The notes: a model not told the origin generated them from the letters alone. 43,413 bases of DNA from Symbiodinium natans (GCA_905221605.1 CAJNDS010000087.1:191486-234898), one strand, 5' to 3'. Shown: positions 1 through 10,299, counted from the stretch's first letter. Numbers and translations: made by a program.

Positions 1-178
1 TAAGCATCATTGGGGACCCGTGTTTCCGCCCCCGCCAAAAACCCGCGCCTGGGGGGGGATTAGCCCGAAAACGCGCGCAGAAAATGCCCACCTGGAAGGG
101 GGCCCTTCCCCACACCCCTAGATGCAACCTTTCGGTTGGTAAGGAACTCAGCTAGCCACGGAGGCTAGCTTTCGTGAC

Positions 179-939
179 TTACTGAACAAAGAAAAAAGGG
201 GCCTCATCGAAGTCATCACCCAGCAACCCTGACGCCTCAGGGTGATTCTGAATGGCACGCGGAAATCTGCGGAACTCTCTGAGTTGTTTCGGCATCCTTC
301 CGTCCTGCCTGCTTGAGGGCGTCCACCAGTGGCCCGTTGTGGTTGTGATAGCCTCACTGACCCGAACACTCCTGCCCGTCCTGCCCTCCCCTTTTAACTC
401 ATGCTGCAGGGTGGCTCTCTCTGCCCAGATAGTTGAGGGTGAAGTCCTGGGCCATCTGCTTTCTCAGTCGACCGAAAAACACGGAACACCCCAACACCCT
501 GCCAACACCCCTTGGGGCTCACCTTGGCCAAGCCAGTAAGGCCTTTCTGGACTCCGAGGATGCTCAACCAGTCGTTTCCGAATGCTTCTGCTTTCTTTGA
601 AGCAGAGTCCTGGTCCATGTCGTGACTCTCGGGTATCTTCATGTATCTTCAGGTGTCTTCACGTATCTTCATGTGAGCATCTTCATGTATCTTTCTGTCT
701 GGTTATGTCATCCTGGATCGGGATCCTCCTTCTTGGCCTTGAGCTCCTCGGCCAATCCGTTGAACAGCTCCAAACCAGCGCTGTGGAAAGTCTTCACCTC
801 CGGAAGCCGCCCCAAAGTCAACTGAGCAAAGTCGAACAATCCCACAACAGTTTGCCACAGTTTTTTTGCAAAAAGTGCAATGCACTTCTCGACACTCTGC
901 CTTGGTCAGCACGTCGACAAGGGAGGCTGAAACCTCGCC
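179..939 (-). CDS. 3' exons of an unrecognised multi-exon gene
   Basis: Minus-strand coding segments that no single long ORF captures. The first (939 to about 711) starts after an AG|G junction. From about 890 it reads a helical, hydrophobic stretch including FAKKLWQTVVGLFDF, then LELFNGLAEELKAKK. The second (609-523, exactly 29 codons) starts after CAG|G and ends at AAG|GTGAGC; it includes GNDWLSILGVQKGLTGLAK. The last ends in GDDFDEAPFFFVQ and a TAA at 181-179. The start of the last exon is uncertain because two frames are open near 250-370. Near 890-905 the frame changes with no room for an intron, so there is a one-base indel: either the copy is decayed or the base call is wrong. The donor of the first segment is unclear and could be a GA donor. 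I do not recognise the protein; it looks soluble and mostly helical. Exons further upstream were not found. Confidence 0.45.
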
Positions 940-2800
940 CTCAGCACGTGTCTTTAGATGTCTATATCATAGTTTCCATGAAACAATACGCAAGACAACT
1001 CTAACAGACTCGAACATTTTGTCCAACAGACTCGAACATTTGCCTAAAGACAATGCCGTCGACGCGATTTCGTCAGACTGCTACCGTCCCGGATCTGTTG
1101 CGGATCTGGGAAAGTTCTGGGGGCTGGGCGATGCAAAGTGCAAAGATGGCACAGCGACAAATAATGAGCATCGCGAACAGATGCCAACAGCCATTAAGCC
1201 AAAGCTTGAATGGTCAGCACAGTCAGCAAACGTGCGACGTGAGCACCAAAAAGCAACTCTGGAGCAACATAAACCCACAACATCACAAGCCAAGCGCTTT
1301 CATGTGGAAATTTGTGCTGGGCAGCACAGCTTCCGACCTTGAAGCGTCTTCTGGAGCACAAAGCTGTCGCCGTTGTAGCCGTTGAAGCTGTTGTAGCTGT
1401 TGTAGCTGTTGGCGTGATTAGTAAAACGGCCCCCCTAATGTTACTAGAGAAGAGTCGCCCAAACTTACCAAACACAACAACTCAAAACATGAAGAGTCGC
1501 ACGCGGCTCCAAAACCCGCGAACGTAAACTGCGCAGCATTTTGATGCCAGCATGTGGTTCACTGTGGTTCTTTGAACCGGCTGCAACGTTGGAACAATGG
1601 GGCACGCAACGCCTTGGGCGTTGATGATTGCTGGGTATGTGTGTGTATATATATATATATACAAAACAAGTGTGATTTATATAGATGCACACAAAACATC
1701 ATGCACTTGCTCTTTCGCTCCTTGAAAATCAGAAGGTGGTTCTGCCTGGAATTTTTGCACGAACATGACTAGACACGTACTTAATTTCATACTGCCCTGT
1801 CTAACGCAGGATGCAATTTGATGCTTATGCAACGCATGCAACATCTTGTAGATATCTCCACACACGTGATTGCATCGGTTCCAAGGTTCTCACCACCGCT
1901 CCCTCTGCTCCCTCTGCTCCCTCTGCTCCCTCTGCTCCCTCTGCTCCCCCGCCCCAACTCATCCCCTTCCAGCAGCCTTCCAGAGCCGCCCCCTCATCTT
2001 TGCATGTTCTGTGTTCATCCCATCATGCTGACACACAGACACAGGCATAAACATGTGACGCAGACACGCATAGCTGCCCTTAGGGTCAGCTGCAAAGTCT
2101 GCCCGGGACGTTTCGGCTGCCCACGGCTTTGTCCTCGAGTGTTGCCGCAGTCCGCTCTCGATTCTCAATCCAATTCGCCACGAGGATCAGTCTTAGGCTG
2201 CCATTAAGATCACTGAAGCATCCATTGAAGCTTAAAGTAAGTGCAGCTCTTGGTCCTTTCAGCGAAGGCGTCCGAGGCCTTGTCGAGCCCTTGAAAACCG
2301 AGGTGGAGCCAGAAATTATCATGAATCTGAATTCGCCAATTATCGGAATTAAGTATCGTGCTCCAAGACACCCAGTGGCGATCACGCATCAAGTAGCACT
2401 TGCATGCACTTGCTGTGCCTCGGCAGCGGCGGTCGTGGCCATGGAGGGGGCCGCACCTGGGCCAGAGATGGCTGGATTGACAGTTTCAGAATGGCTGCAG
2501 AATCGTTACAGATCGGAGATAGAATGGGAATAGAATGGGGATAGAATCGGATAGAATGGACAGATACGGCTGAGGGCAGTGCCGCGGAGGGAGACCCAAC
2601 CATTGAGCTTCTCCAAAAAGTCTCAGCCTTGTTGGGATGCCAGCCATCTGTCGCAGCCAGCCTGACCAGTTCACAGCAAGTTCACAGCTTCTTTTGTTCA
2701 CATGGACACCTCGTTTCGGTGCAAGTTCGGTCCGCGTTGCCTTGCATCGCAGCTCTTTCTCGCCTGCAAGAACTCCGACTGGGTGCTCGTTCAATAGTTG
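940..2800. other. No gene recognised; small repeats only
   Basis: Reading frames here are short and overlap on both strands, without convincing splice-bounded coding. The stretch holds a TG/TA dinucleotide run near 1638-1661, a 9-bp CTCCCTCTG repeat (about 1899-1946), and a short imperfect repeat of ATAGAATGGG near 2518-2560. Confidence 0.5.
1899..1946. repeat. CTCCCTCTG tandem repeat
   Basis: About five head-to-tail copies of a 9-bp unit. A multiple-of-three period keeps all frames open, which explains the Leu/Pro-rich ORF that crosses it. Confidence 0.85.
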
Positions 2801-2837
2801 AGATTTTGTTAGTAAAACACAGATGGATGACCTTGAG

Positions 2838-3125
2838 TTACCACTTACGCATACCTCTGAGACGGTCAGGCGTATAAATCTTCGCCACGGTGAAAAAAGT
2901 GTTGGAGCGGGTCGACGGACGGACGCGTGTCGCGGACACGTGCAAAAGCCGAAGATGACAAAAGCGGTCGTCCATGATCTGCTGGAGAAGCTCCGCACAT
3001 GACAAGAGAGAAACACCAAACATCATACCATACAATTCTTTCAGAACTGGCTTGAAGAGCAACAAGGTGACACGCGTCGATGCAATTTTTTGAGCAGCAC
3101 CACACAGCCAGACGTGCGTCGGCAC
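2838..3125 (-). CDS. Possible exon, unrecognised
   Basis: An open minus-strand frame of about 95 codons that looks more protein-like than its neighbours, with a helical middle containing SCAELLQQIMDDRF. It is followed on the minus strand by AG|GTATGC near 2867, which would serve as a 5' splice donor. No family is recognised and no acceptor is clear. It could be chance. Confidence 0.22.
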   Translation of the reverse strand: MPTHVWLCGAAQKIASTRVTLLLFKPVLKELYGMMFGVSLLSCAELLQQIMDDRFCHLRLLHVSATRVRPSTRSNTFFTVAKIYTPDRLRGMRKW

Positions 3126-3707
3126 TAGAAAGACTGGTTCCCAGAACGGGTTCTCAGCCGTCTCAGCCTTTAAACACGACGCAGACGCTGACTCAGGGCC
3201 AGCGGGCCATCATGGGCCTCGATCTCCGACTGCATGCACCACGACATTCGCAGATCATAATTGGTCTCTGAAATGAATCGATAAGAATTCAACTGCAACC
3301 TGTACTGAACGCCAGAACAATCATCCAGAGGATCCCATCGAGTGCACTTCGGATCCCATGGTTATAATACCCGTGGTTTTCGAGCGCACGGAATTCGGAT
3401 CCCGTGGCTCTTCGGATCCCACGGTGAAAGATCTTGCTCCGCAGGTTCTGCATTGTCCTCGTGACGTTGTCTCACTCAGGTCGGCCCGGTCGGCTCTGTC
3501 ATGTGCTAAAGCAGGCCGTTGGCGCCCAACACGTCACACGTCTGTCAGTTCCTTCTTCTTGTCGTGCTTCCAAGGTGATTGTTCCACTCTTCTTGTCCAA
3601 CATATTCAACGCAGTGACATGGGAGTCGTCACACTCTTCCATTCCCATGTCGGGACGAAACTCGTAACGCTATTTGAGCACGCTTTTCTGTTATCCGCTT
3701 CTTCAAC

Positions 3708-3833
3708 TTACATCTTAATCTCTTCAATTTGCTGTTTTCTGCTTGCTACTCCGAACCTATCTTCAACATCGCAATACATACCAACAGCAGGCATACGCTT
3801 CATTTCAGGTTGTTCTTTAACATACTCATCTGA
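3708..3833 (-). pseudogene. Virus-like ORF tail in a low-GC island
   Basis: A minus-strand frame of 41 codons ending in TAA. It contains EYVKEQPEMKRMPAVGMY and a basic end, RKQQIEEIKM. It lies downstream of the acidic/Lys-rich frame at 3931-4327 on the same strand and has the same low GC, so the two may be parts of one decayed gene. A TG/CA microsatellite and stops lie between them. An alternative reading is an exon: the frame begins right after a TAG that could be a 3' splice site and ends over a GTAAGT. I favour viral origin because of the neighbours, at modest confidence. Confidence 0.35.
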
Positions 3834-3983
3834 CTAACAACAATTGAGAAAAAAACAGAACAGAAAAAGAAACATAGTATCAACAAGTAAAACACGTTTG
3901 CCTTAAAACTGTTGATTTTCTCTCTGTGTGCTAGTACTTCTCTCGCTTTTGGTGTTCGTTGTTGCCGCCTTGCAATAACTTGG

Positions 3984-4011
3984 ATGCGTGTGTGTGCGCG
4001 TGTGTGTGTGC

Positions 4012-4042
<31 letters not shown>
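3984..4042. repeat. TG/CA microsatellite
   Basis: An almost pure TG run with CG interruptions, lying inside the decayed virus-like frame. Confidence 0.95.
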
Positions 4043-4045
<3 letters not shown>

Positions 4046-4068
4046 AGCTTGTTGGTGTCATTTCTCAT

Positions 4069-4111
4069 TCCTGTCTTTGCATTCAACCAGCAGTCTTTGC
4101 ATTCAACCAGC
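4069..4111. repeat. 19-bp direct duplication
   Basis: The phrase CTTTGCATTCAACCAGC occurs twice in a row around 4073 and 4092. In the minus-strand frame it duplicates part of the segment just after the CxxC motif. Confidence 0.7.
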
Positions 4112-4408
4112 TCCGCCACTTTCACGCTTCTCGCTTGCTTCTTCGGTTTTGCTCTAGGCTTTGCTTCATCGCTTTTGACATCCTCTTAAGCTTCTTCTTG
4201 TTTAGGTTTGCTCGTTGCACCCTCGCGACTTCTTCAACTTGCTTTCTGGCTTTTCGTCAATAGCCTCGTTAGCCACTTCTGCAGTCTCTGCTTCATGTTT
4301 AACCTCTTCAACCTCTTCACCACTCATTATTCACGACACTACATTTCTCAAATATGAAACATTGCTAACCCCTAACAAATTGTTAAAGTGAAGGAGATGT
4401 CGGCATCA

Positions 4409-4597
4409 TTAACAAATCACTACCTGACCTGAATTATTCGTGAGGCTAATTTCAACCGGCGAAGTCCCGCTAACATCAATGTAATCAACAGTGCTTGACT
4501 CCCTATCGTGAATAACACCAAGATAGGGAACTATTGATGAATTGCCAGCCACTGGTAACTGGTTGTAGTTGCTAAATCCAATACAATGCAAATACAA
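4409..4597 (-). CDS. C-terminal part of a virus-like structural protein ORF
   Basis: A minus-strand frame open from a TGA near 4635, with no obvious ATG before 4597, ending in TAA at 4409. It includes YNQLPVAGNSSIVPYLG and then YIDVSGTSPVEISLTNN. This beta-rich ending is reminiscent of capsid-type jelly-roll proteins of polinton-like viruses and virophages, but the likeness is weak. Only 81 bases separate it from the next ATG on the same strand (4327), a spacing typical of compact viral genomes. Base composition is AT-rich compared with most of the window. Upstream sequence to about 4800 shows no continuation, so only a fragment survives. Confidence 0.35.
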   Translation of the reverse strand: MYLHCIGFSNYNQLPVAGNSSIVPYLGVIHDRESSTVDYIDVSGTSPVEISLTNNSGQVVIC

Positions 4598-4639
4598 ATC
4601 TTGAAGGGAACTAAATCAACAAAAATACATGTATAAAGT

Positions 4640-5790
4640 GCCGCATTAGTATGAGCATCACGCAGTACTTGGTGTTGTGTTACCGATTACACGGTTTTTT
4701 GAGTAAGAAATGTAAGGGTCGGGCGAGGAGGCGGCGAAAATGGTGGACTTGAATTTAAGCAACATTTTCTAACAGGCCCCTCACACCGAGGGTGGGGAAA
4801 AAACACACACACGAACTAAAGCGTCAAAGCTCCAGGAAGACATGGGAGCATAAGCATGTCGCGGGTTCGCCTCTGTCCAAGTGCTGCCTGCGGGGTGCTG
4901 ATCCTGAGCCAGAGTGATGGAGCGATGTGAAGAACCGTATGAGCACTACAGATACAGATCGTTGCAAACAGTTACTTGCTTCAATTCACCTCTCCACACA
5001 CATGTGGCGTTGAAATGTTGAAAAAGCGCACATGACAAATGCAAAACTCATCCGGCCGTCGACGTTTCCCAAGCGCCTGCAACTGCAACGAAAGGGTCGC
5101 CCTGGTCGACCCCTGCGACTCCGCACCTGAGTGATTCCGTGACGATCCGTGATGCAATGTGGTCATTTCTTAAACTGCTACTCATCCAGCATGTCTCGCG
5201 GAATGCGTGTACTTGGGGGGCCGCCTCATGTCCGGAGATGAGAAAGTAACATATCTAAAGCCCTAGCGCACATCTTCACGACAAGATAGCGTGCAGGTAT
5301 TCTATAAGGCGTATAAGGGTTGGTGTTGAATTCCAACAGTCACGCAGACAAAGCTGGTATAAAATGCCACCCAGTGCCAGCATGTTTCAATATGAGGGGA
5401 AGAGATGTTGGTTGAGGTTGAAGGGTTGATTGCAAGCCCACTTCTGAGGGCGATGTGAAAGCTTGGGATTTGGGGAAATCCAACCCCTAAGCCTACAAAC
5501 ATTCGGGCCTGCGTCTGGTGACCGACCCAGGTCCATGCAAATTTTGCTAGCGCCGCACTAGGGCCGTGCCAACGCCATCAACCCCCTGTTTTCCAGCCCG
5601 AACATGCGCCAACACCATGTTTGTTGGTATGGGGTTTTCTCTAACCTCAAAATGCACCAGCACCGCGCTTCGCAGAGCATTCTCAGCATGGCAGCTTGAA
5701 GCTACCGGTCTTTGCTCGAGCCATGGTTCTGGTGCCGCGATTTTTCCCACTGTGGCCCACAGGTGGCTGTCCATGGAGTCCATGGCACAA
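4640..5790. other. No gene recognised
   Basis: Only short frames on both strands and no clear splice-bounded coding. Near 5589 a stretch resembles the start of the 246-bp repeat unit further on (CCAGCC.GAACATGCGC), possibly a decayed extra copy. Confidence 0.4.
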
Positions 5791-5794
5791 CGCT

Positions 5795-5816
5795 TCCGTA
5801 GCCATTTTGGCTCAAG
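5795..5816 (+). other. Relict dinoflagellate spliced leader
   Basis: The 22 bases match the conserved dinoflagellate spliced leader in full, including the core GTAGCCATTTTGGCTCAAG. A spliced-leader RNA gene would continue with a GT donor, but here the next bases are GGGAAG. The leader is therefore fused to downstream sequence as in a processed mRNA, the mark left when mature mRNAs are reverse-transcribed and inserted back. The frame of the ORF at 5883-6818 is open from inside this leader onwards, which supports one retroposed unit. This is the strongest taxonomic signal in the window. Confidence 0.93.
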
Positions 5817-5835
5817 GGGAAGAGGCACGCTCGTT

Positions 5836-6573
5836 CCAGCCGAACATGCGCAAAGTGCGGCCATGCAAGCTGGCCTAGTTACATGGACAGCACATACAGC
5901 TTTCCTGGGTACATGGAATTCTGCCGCTGCTCTTCTGGTGTCGATGTGACTGTTGACGTGGATGTGCTCCCTGCATGGTTACAAGACTCAGCAACCGTCG
6001 AGCATGATAGCCTTCAGAGGAACACACGCCGATACGACTCCATCAAGCATGATCGCCCTAAGGGGAATACATGCTCCATGTCCAGCCGAATATGCGCAAA
6101 GTGCGGCCAGGCAAGCTGGCCTAGTTACATGGACAGCACATACAGCTTTCCTGGGTGCATGGAATTCTGCCGCTGCTCTTCTGGTGTCGATGTGACTGTT
6201 GACGTGGATGTGCCTCCTGCATGGTTACAAGACTCAGCAACCGTCGAGCATGATAGCCTTCAGAGGAACACATGCCGATACGACTCCATCAAGCATGATC
6301 GCCCTAAGGGGAATACATGCTCCATGTCCAGCCGAACATGCGCAAAGTGCGGCCAGGCAAGCTGGCCTAGTTACATGGACAGCACATACAGCTTTCCTGG
6401 GTACATGGCATTCTGCCGCTGCTCTTCTGGAGTCGATGTGACTGTTGACGTGGATGTGCTCCCTGCATGGTTACAAGACTCAGCAACCGTCGAGCATGAT
6501 AGCCTTCAGAGGAACACACGCGGATACGACTCCTTCAAGCATGATCGCCCTGAGGGGAATACATGCTCCATGG
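5836..6573. repeat. 246-bp tandem repeat, three copies
   Basis: Copies start at 5836, 6082 and 6328 and differ at only a few positions, for example TGCTCC/TGCCTCC and GGAGTC/GGTGTC. The period is exactly 82 codons. High identity points to recent duplication or ongoing homogenisation. Confidence 0.95.
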
Positions 6574-6818
6574 ATAGCTCCATTGGTTCAGCAGGTTCGC
6601 AGTGTGAACGCTGTGGTCTTGCTGGTCTTGGTGGCGCTTGGACGGAAGACGATGGCGTATGCTTTTCCTGTCATTTTCTGACTTGGCGGTTGAAGGTGGC
6701 GCCCGCGCGAGGCAAGGAACCTGGATTGGGGTTTGGGAGCCACTTCCAGACTCTTTTCGTGGAGAGGTGCAGACATTGGTCCTGGATTCGGGATTTGATG
6801 GCGAGCAATCGTTGCTAG
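5883..6818 (+). CDS. Cys-rich protein with three 82-residue repeats
   Basis: A 311-codon frame from the first ATG after the relict leader to a TAG at 6816-6818. Without a start codon, the frame is already open from 5802, within the leader. Each repeat holds CAKCG, then about 20 residues, then FCRC, a spacing that could bind zinc; a final segment has [18 protein letters not shown] followed by CFSC. Between the cysteine groups is an acidic Val/Asp stretch (VDVTVDVDV). No enzyme domain is seen. Function is unknown; a zinc-binding structural or interaction protein is the cautious reading. All three forward frames stay open through the repeats because 246 is a multiple of three, so an open frame alone proves little. 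The leader and the cysteine pattern favour this frame. It is probably a retrocopy and may not be expressed. Confidence 0.5.
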   Translation: MDSTYSFPGYMEFCRCSSGVDVTVDVDVLPAWLQDSATVEHDSLQRNTRRYDSIKHDRPKGNTCSMSSRICAKCGQASWPSYMDSTYSFPGCMEFCRCSSGVDVTVDVDVPPAWLQDSATVEHDSLQRNTCRYDSIKHDRPKGNTCSMSSRTCAKCGQASWPSYMDSTYSFPGYMAFCRCSSGVDVTVDVDVLPAWLQDSATVEHDSLQRNTRGYDSFKHDRPEGNTCSMDSSIGSAGSQCERCGLAGLGGAWTEDDGVCFSCHFLTWRLKVAPARGKEPGLGFGSHFQTLFVERCRHWSWIRDLMASNRC

Positions 6819-6975
6819 GCCGGATCATCACTTTCGATGCGGCGGCGTCCGGCCACGTTGACGGCGTCAGGGCGTCCGGTGGCATTCGCACCCTTGCAGC
6901 CAAGATGCTAAAGCAGGAGCACCGCATTTACCTTGGTGGGGCATTTCGCTACTTCGATCCCGGAGGCGAGACCAC

Positions 6976-7500
6976 GGAGGCCTTGGACACGCCTGTCAGG
7001 ATTAATTCGGCGGGAGGTCAGGGCGTGGAGACTCCTCCCGATCAGCAGCTCCTTATCTTCGCAGGCAGGCAGTTCGCAAGCAAGCAGTTGGAGGGCAGCC
7101 GTGCTCTCTCAGACTACAACGTCCACACAGTGTTGACGCTCAAAGGCCAGCAGTTGCTCTACAACCGCGCGCTCGCAGCCTACAACGTTCAGAAGGAGTC
7201 GACGCTCCACCTGGTCTTGCGCCTGCATGGTGACGCGCAGTTCTTCGTGCAGGCGCTGCTTGGCGAGCACCTTTGGTGTTGCGGCTTCTTCTGTGGACAC
7301 CGTGAAGGCGACGATCTCATCTGGTCAGCGCTGCTCCATCTTCGCAAGCGCTCAGAAGGAGTCGACACTCCACCTGTTCTTGCGGCGCCTGTGCGGTGGC
7401 GTGCAGTTCTTCTTGAAGACGCTGAAAGGTAAGGCCATCGACATGATTGTTGCAGCATCCGCCGTCGACGCCATGACGACGCTCATGCATCGCATCTTCG
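6976..7500 (+). pseudogene. Decayed polyubiquitin
   Basis: Several ubiquitin landmarks appear in order but in more than one frame: [11 protein letters not shown] and ALSDYN (about 7037-7120), then [18 protein letters not shown] joined to [11 protein letters not shown], which is the end of one ubiquitin unit followed by the start of the next. In a second frame, [12 protein letters not shown] is followed after a deletion by [16 protein letters not shown] and [14 protein letters not shown]. Ubiquitin is normally almost invariant, so this many substitutions (for example Arg to His near the Gly-Gly end), an internal partial duplication, deletions and a frame change show loss of function. Head-to-tail units indicate a polyubiquitin source. 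Upstream it abuts the leader-marked Cys-rich ORF; whether both came from one transcript is unclear. Confidence 0.8.
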
Positions 7501-7559
7501 GCGCCTTGGGCGCCGCGCAGGCCCCTTCCTACTCAGAGGGCCAGGCCAAGAAACACATG

Positions 7560-9400
7560 CTCTGGTGGCACAAGTGCACCGGCGTTCTGAGGACGGTGGC
7601 GCTCGCTTCCACATGATCTTCCACCTACAGAGCCGCGAGAATCACCCTAGAGGCATGCTGCCAGTGCCGTTGCTTCCTTCTTTTATTTGCACGTGGACTT
7701 TTTGTTCCGTCGTTCTGGTTTCCAGAATGTGCCAGATTTCTGGTTGGTGCCTTTTGTAGATAGGGTGGGACAGCTTTTCACCTGCAAAGTGCGGTGCGCT
7801 GGGTCAATCCCCCCCGATGAGGTGCGAATCTACACTGGCATACTCACTCCGAATTAGGTGCATGCCAAAGGCTGCGTCCGACTGGACTCGGTGCCTCGAA
7901 AGCGAAAGCACAACGCTTGGAGATCTTGGGGGTCTTGGGGGTCTTGGGGCCAAATGCATGCATATACCTTTGTCTTGGCCCAGGCAGACCAACACTTCTA
8001 AAATTAAGGCTAGCACGCAGCCAGTGCTATGCTAGCGCCACAGAGGGGTAAAAGGAGCTGTAGATCATGGTTCGTATGCCCTTCCATTGAACAAAAGCAG
8101 TCTCGTTCTATCTGTAGATCTGTAGATGGGCCCTCCAAGACGGTCCAATTGTATCGAGTCGCCGAAGGTCGAGAAGCCTGCGCCGAACTCCTCGCGCTCG
8201 GTGTATCGGCTCCGGAAGCCGTGAAAGGTCTGGACCATCACGCGCGGCGCGCGTGGAATGCTGCACACCTCACACGTCTAAGATACAATGGCTACGAGCA
8301 GAGTGAAGCATGACCAAGCCTCGGATGCTACGGGCAGTGGCAGCGTTGACATAGGCGCTGTTGCAGCCCCGGCGACCCTAACATGAATATCACTGCCAGA
8401 TTCGGCAATCGACCAAGATCTATGCTAAATGAGCCAGGTGCGAACAGCACTTCCTCTTCGTATGTTCAGGTACGGCAGGCTTGCACTACTTGAAGCTTCA
8501 AGGCTTGCTCTAAATGTTAGTTTATGTATCTTGCGCAGCCCCACGCACAGAAAGGGCCACGCGCGGCAAGAGCCTCCCTCGTGATGAAGCGTGCCAGGCA
8601 TGCAAGGCATGCAAGCCTTTCCACTGGCTGATTCTGCGCACTGTGTCTTGTGAAAGAGCCTCGAACACGCTTCAAGGCCCCCGCGATTTGCCTCAAGCGC
8701 GCTTGCTCAACAACAGTGAGGGAAAGCAAGTGAGAGCAACTTGTGCTTTCTTCACGAGCCTTCTGGACGGTAGTGCTGCTGTGCACCTCCTCGCTGCCAC
8801 AACCCACACCAGCATAGCCCAGCAGAGCCCAGCATAGCTCACCGGCACTCCTCGTCACCAAGGACCTTCCTTCGGAAGTCCCTGCCAAGTGTGACACATC
8901 GGTGTTACATGAAGCCAGCCAACCAGCCTGCGCTGGTACTCCAGCATAAGGCCATGTTTCTCAGCCAGGACTTGCGTCCTGCATTGAAGATCATTGAAGC
9001 TCGTGATACTGGTGATACCATGATACCTCAAATACCTCGCACGTGACTAGTCTGATGTCACATCTCCTGACTTCCCAGACTCGTCTGCAATCATGCAGAT
9101 GTGCCTTTGCTTGGTCCTGGCAAGGCTGAGGCTCAGAGCTCAACAGGGACCCGCCGAAGCCGAAGCCGCCGAAGCTGCCGAAGCCGAAGCCCGAACCTCC
9201 CTTTCGGCTTTCCTCGCGCGGACGTCCTCTGCTTTCTGTGTCCTTGAAGAGAATATTGAAGACTTGAAGACTTGAAGACTTGAAGACTTGAAGACTTGAA
9301 GACTTGAAGACTTGAAGACAGTTTGAAGATTGAGTTGGCAAGCCCTCCCAAGCACGTCAGGCCATCTCCAAGCCGTAATCTGAGAGTTCCTGATGAGTTC
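7560..9400. other. Mostly unassigned; one ambiguous coding-like patch
   Basis: Both strands of 8140-8313 look protein-like: plus-strand EACAELLALGVSAPEAV, minus-strand SRYTEREEFGAGFSTFG. The strand cannot be decided. A GTCTTGGGG triplication lies near 7925-7950. The 126-codon minus-strand frame at 8517-8897 has no recognisable motif. Confidence 0.3.
9256..9319. repeat. TTGAAGAC tandem repeat
   Basis: Eight near-perfect copies of an 8-bp unit. Confidence 0.95.
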
Positions 9401-9413
9401 ATCTCAGAACCTC

Positions 9414-9737
9414 CTATGAAAGCTGTTTGGACAGCAGATCCAAGGCAGACTTGTCGCTTGGCTGCCAGTCACTAGCCGCTGCCATTCCCAGATCCGCCGG
9501 ATCAATTGTCATGTTTGTTGCTGTGGCCATTGAGGTCCCAACCTTTCGAGAAAGCACCTGGCAACCCGTCGACAGTCTGCAGGTCCGATATTTGTTTGCG
9601 TCATCCGCTGCCCAGGTGCCTTCTACTGGAGAACGTGGCAGCCATCTGGCGCAACTCCCGTCGAGCAGCTTTGGAGGCCTCCACGCGATGTCCCTTATCG
9701 TACGCGGATGAATACGCGCATTAATGTGGGCGCACAA
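9414..9737 (-). CDS. Small ORF, unrecognised
   Basis: A 107-codon minus-strand frame whose second half looks like a real protein end: a Met/Ala/Asp-rich stretch including DPADLGMAAASDWQPSD, then an amphipathic end, ALDLLSKQLS, before TAG. An AAG|GTTGGG junction near 9548 could be a 3' splice site, so only the last 45 codons or so may be a terminal exon. No family is recognised. Another same-strand coding-like frame (9744-9926) lies immediately upstream, so the two may belong to one gene. Confidence 0.33.
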   Translation of the reverse strand: MCAHINARIHPRTIRDIAWRPPKLLDGSCARWLPRSPVEGTWAADDANKYRTCRLSTGCQVLSRKVGTSMATATNMTIDPADLGMAAASDWQPSDKSALDLLSKQLS

Positions 9738-9743
9738 TTAAAA

Positions 9744-9926
9744 CTACAAGTGGCTCGAAAGCAGATCTCTGCTGCAATCGTCCCAATCAAAATATGCATC
9801 TGTTTTCCTGCGTCCATCATACTGCGCACGCAGCTCCTGTCCACGAAGGGCTATAGCGATACAAATCACAGCACCCTGAAACTCGTTCTTGAACACCTGG
9901 CGCCGCTTGTTGCCGTGTGAAGCCAT
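9744..9926 (-). CDS. Small ORF, unrecognised
   Basis: An ATG at 9926 opens a 60-codon frame with a basic start (SHGNKRRQVFKNEFQGA), a short hydrophobic stretch (VICIAIALRG) and an acidic end (TDAYFDWDD). The hydrophobic part is too short to be a sure membrane segment. It ends seven bases before the next same-strand frame. It could be a first exon or a chance frame. Confidence 0.28.
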   Translation of the reverse strand: MASHGNKRRQVFKNEFQGAVICIAIALRGQELRAQYDGRRKTDAYFDWDDCSRDLLSSHL

Positions 9927-10299
9927 CGCCAATGATCCGGCCATTCGAAGTCTTGAAAGGGAAGATATGACGATCACGATAACGGAATGAAAGGCTCGAG
10001 ACCTGCAGGAGGGCGAAGGCGGCGAAGCCCTATATTGCTTGGAATGAAGGCAGACAAAGGGAGACAAGCGGAGACACAGGCCGCCCCTTAGATTCGGCGA
10101 CCCATCCGCCATGAAGGTAGACAAGGGGAGACAAAAATCACCGGAAACCTGGCAGGCACAATTATCTCGACTGAATCGGAAATCCTTGCAGGAACTGGGA
10201 ACCAGTCTGGGAGAAAAATGAAATCGGCAGATCGCAAGAAAAGCTGGAGAAGTATATGCTGCAAGTCGATAACGATGTCGAAGAATGACCACAGGAGTC

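Larger units (their letters stand above)
3931..4327 (-). pseudogene. Decayed virus-like gene with CxxC motif
   Basis: An ATG at 4327 opens an acidic reading frame (MSGEEVEEVKHEAETAEV) that ends at 4202 after 41 codons. A different frame then continues the same kind of Lys/Pro/Glu-rich sequence, leading to VAELVECKDC followed by AKT. At least one frameshift and one stop separate the parts. The charged linker followed by an ELVEC..C...AKT motif resembles proteins of large algal DNA viruses and polinton-like viruses, by memory only. The 3' part runs into a TG/CA microsatellite. GC is clearly lower than in the flanks. The best reading is a broken endogenous viral gene; a host gene cannot be excluded. 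Confidence 0.35.

Noticed and set aside
5795-5816. A spliced-leader RNA gene
   Set aside because: No GT donor follows CTCAAG, and no Sm-site-like or array context is seen.
5953-6681. Alternative forward frames through the 246-bp repeats
   Set aside because: The period is a multiple of three, so these are shadows; they break at each unit's stop and lack the cysteine pattern.
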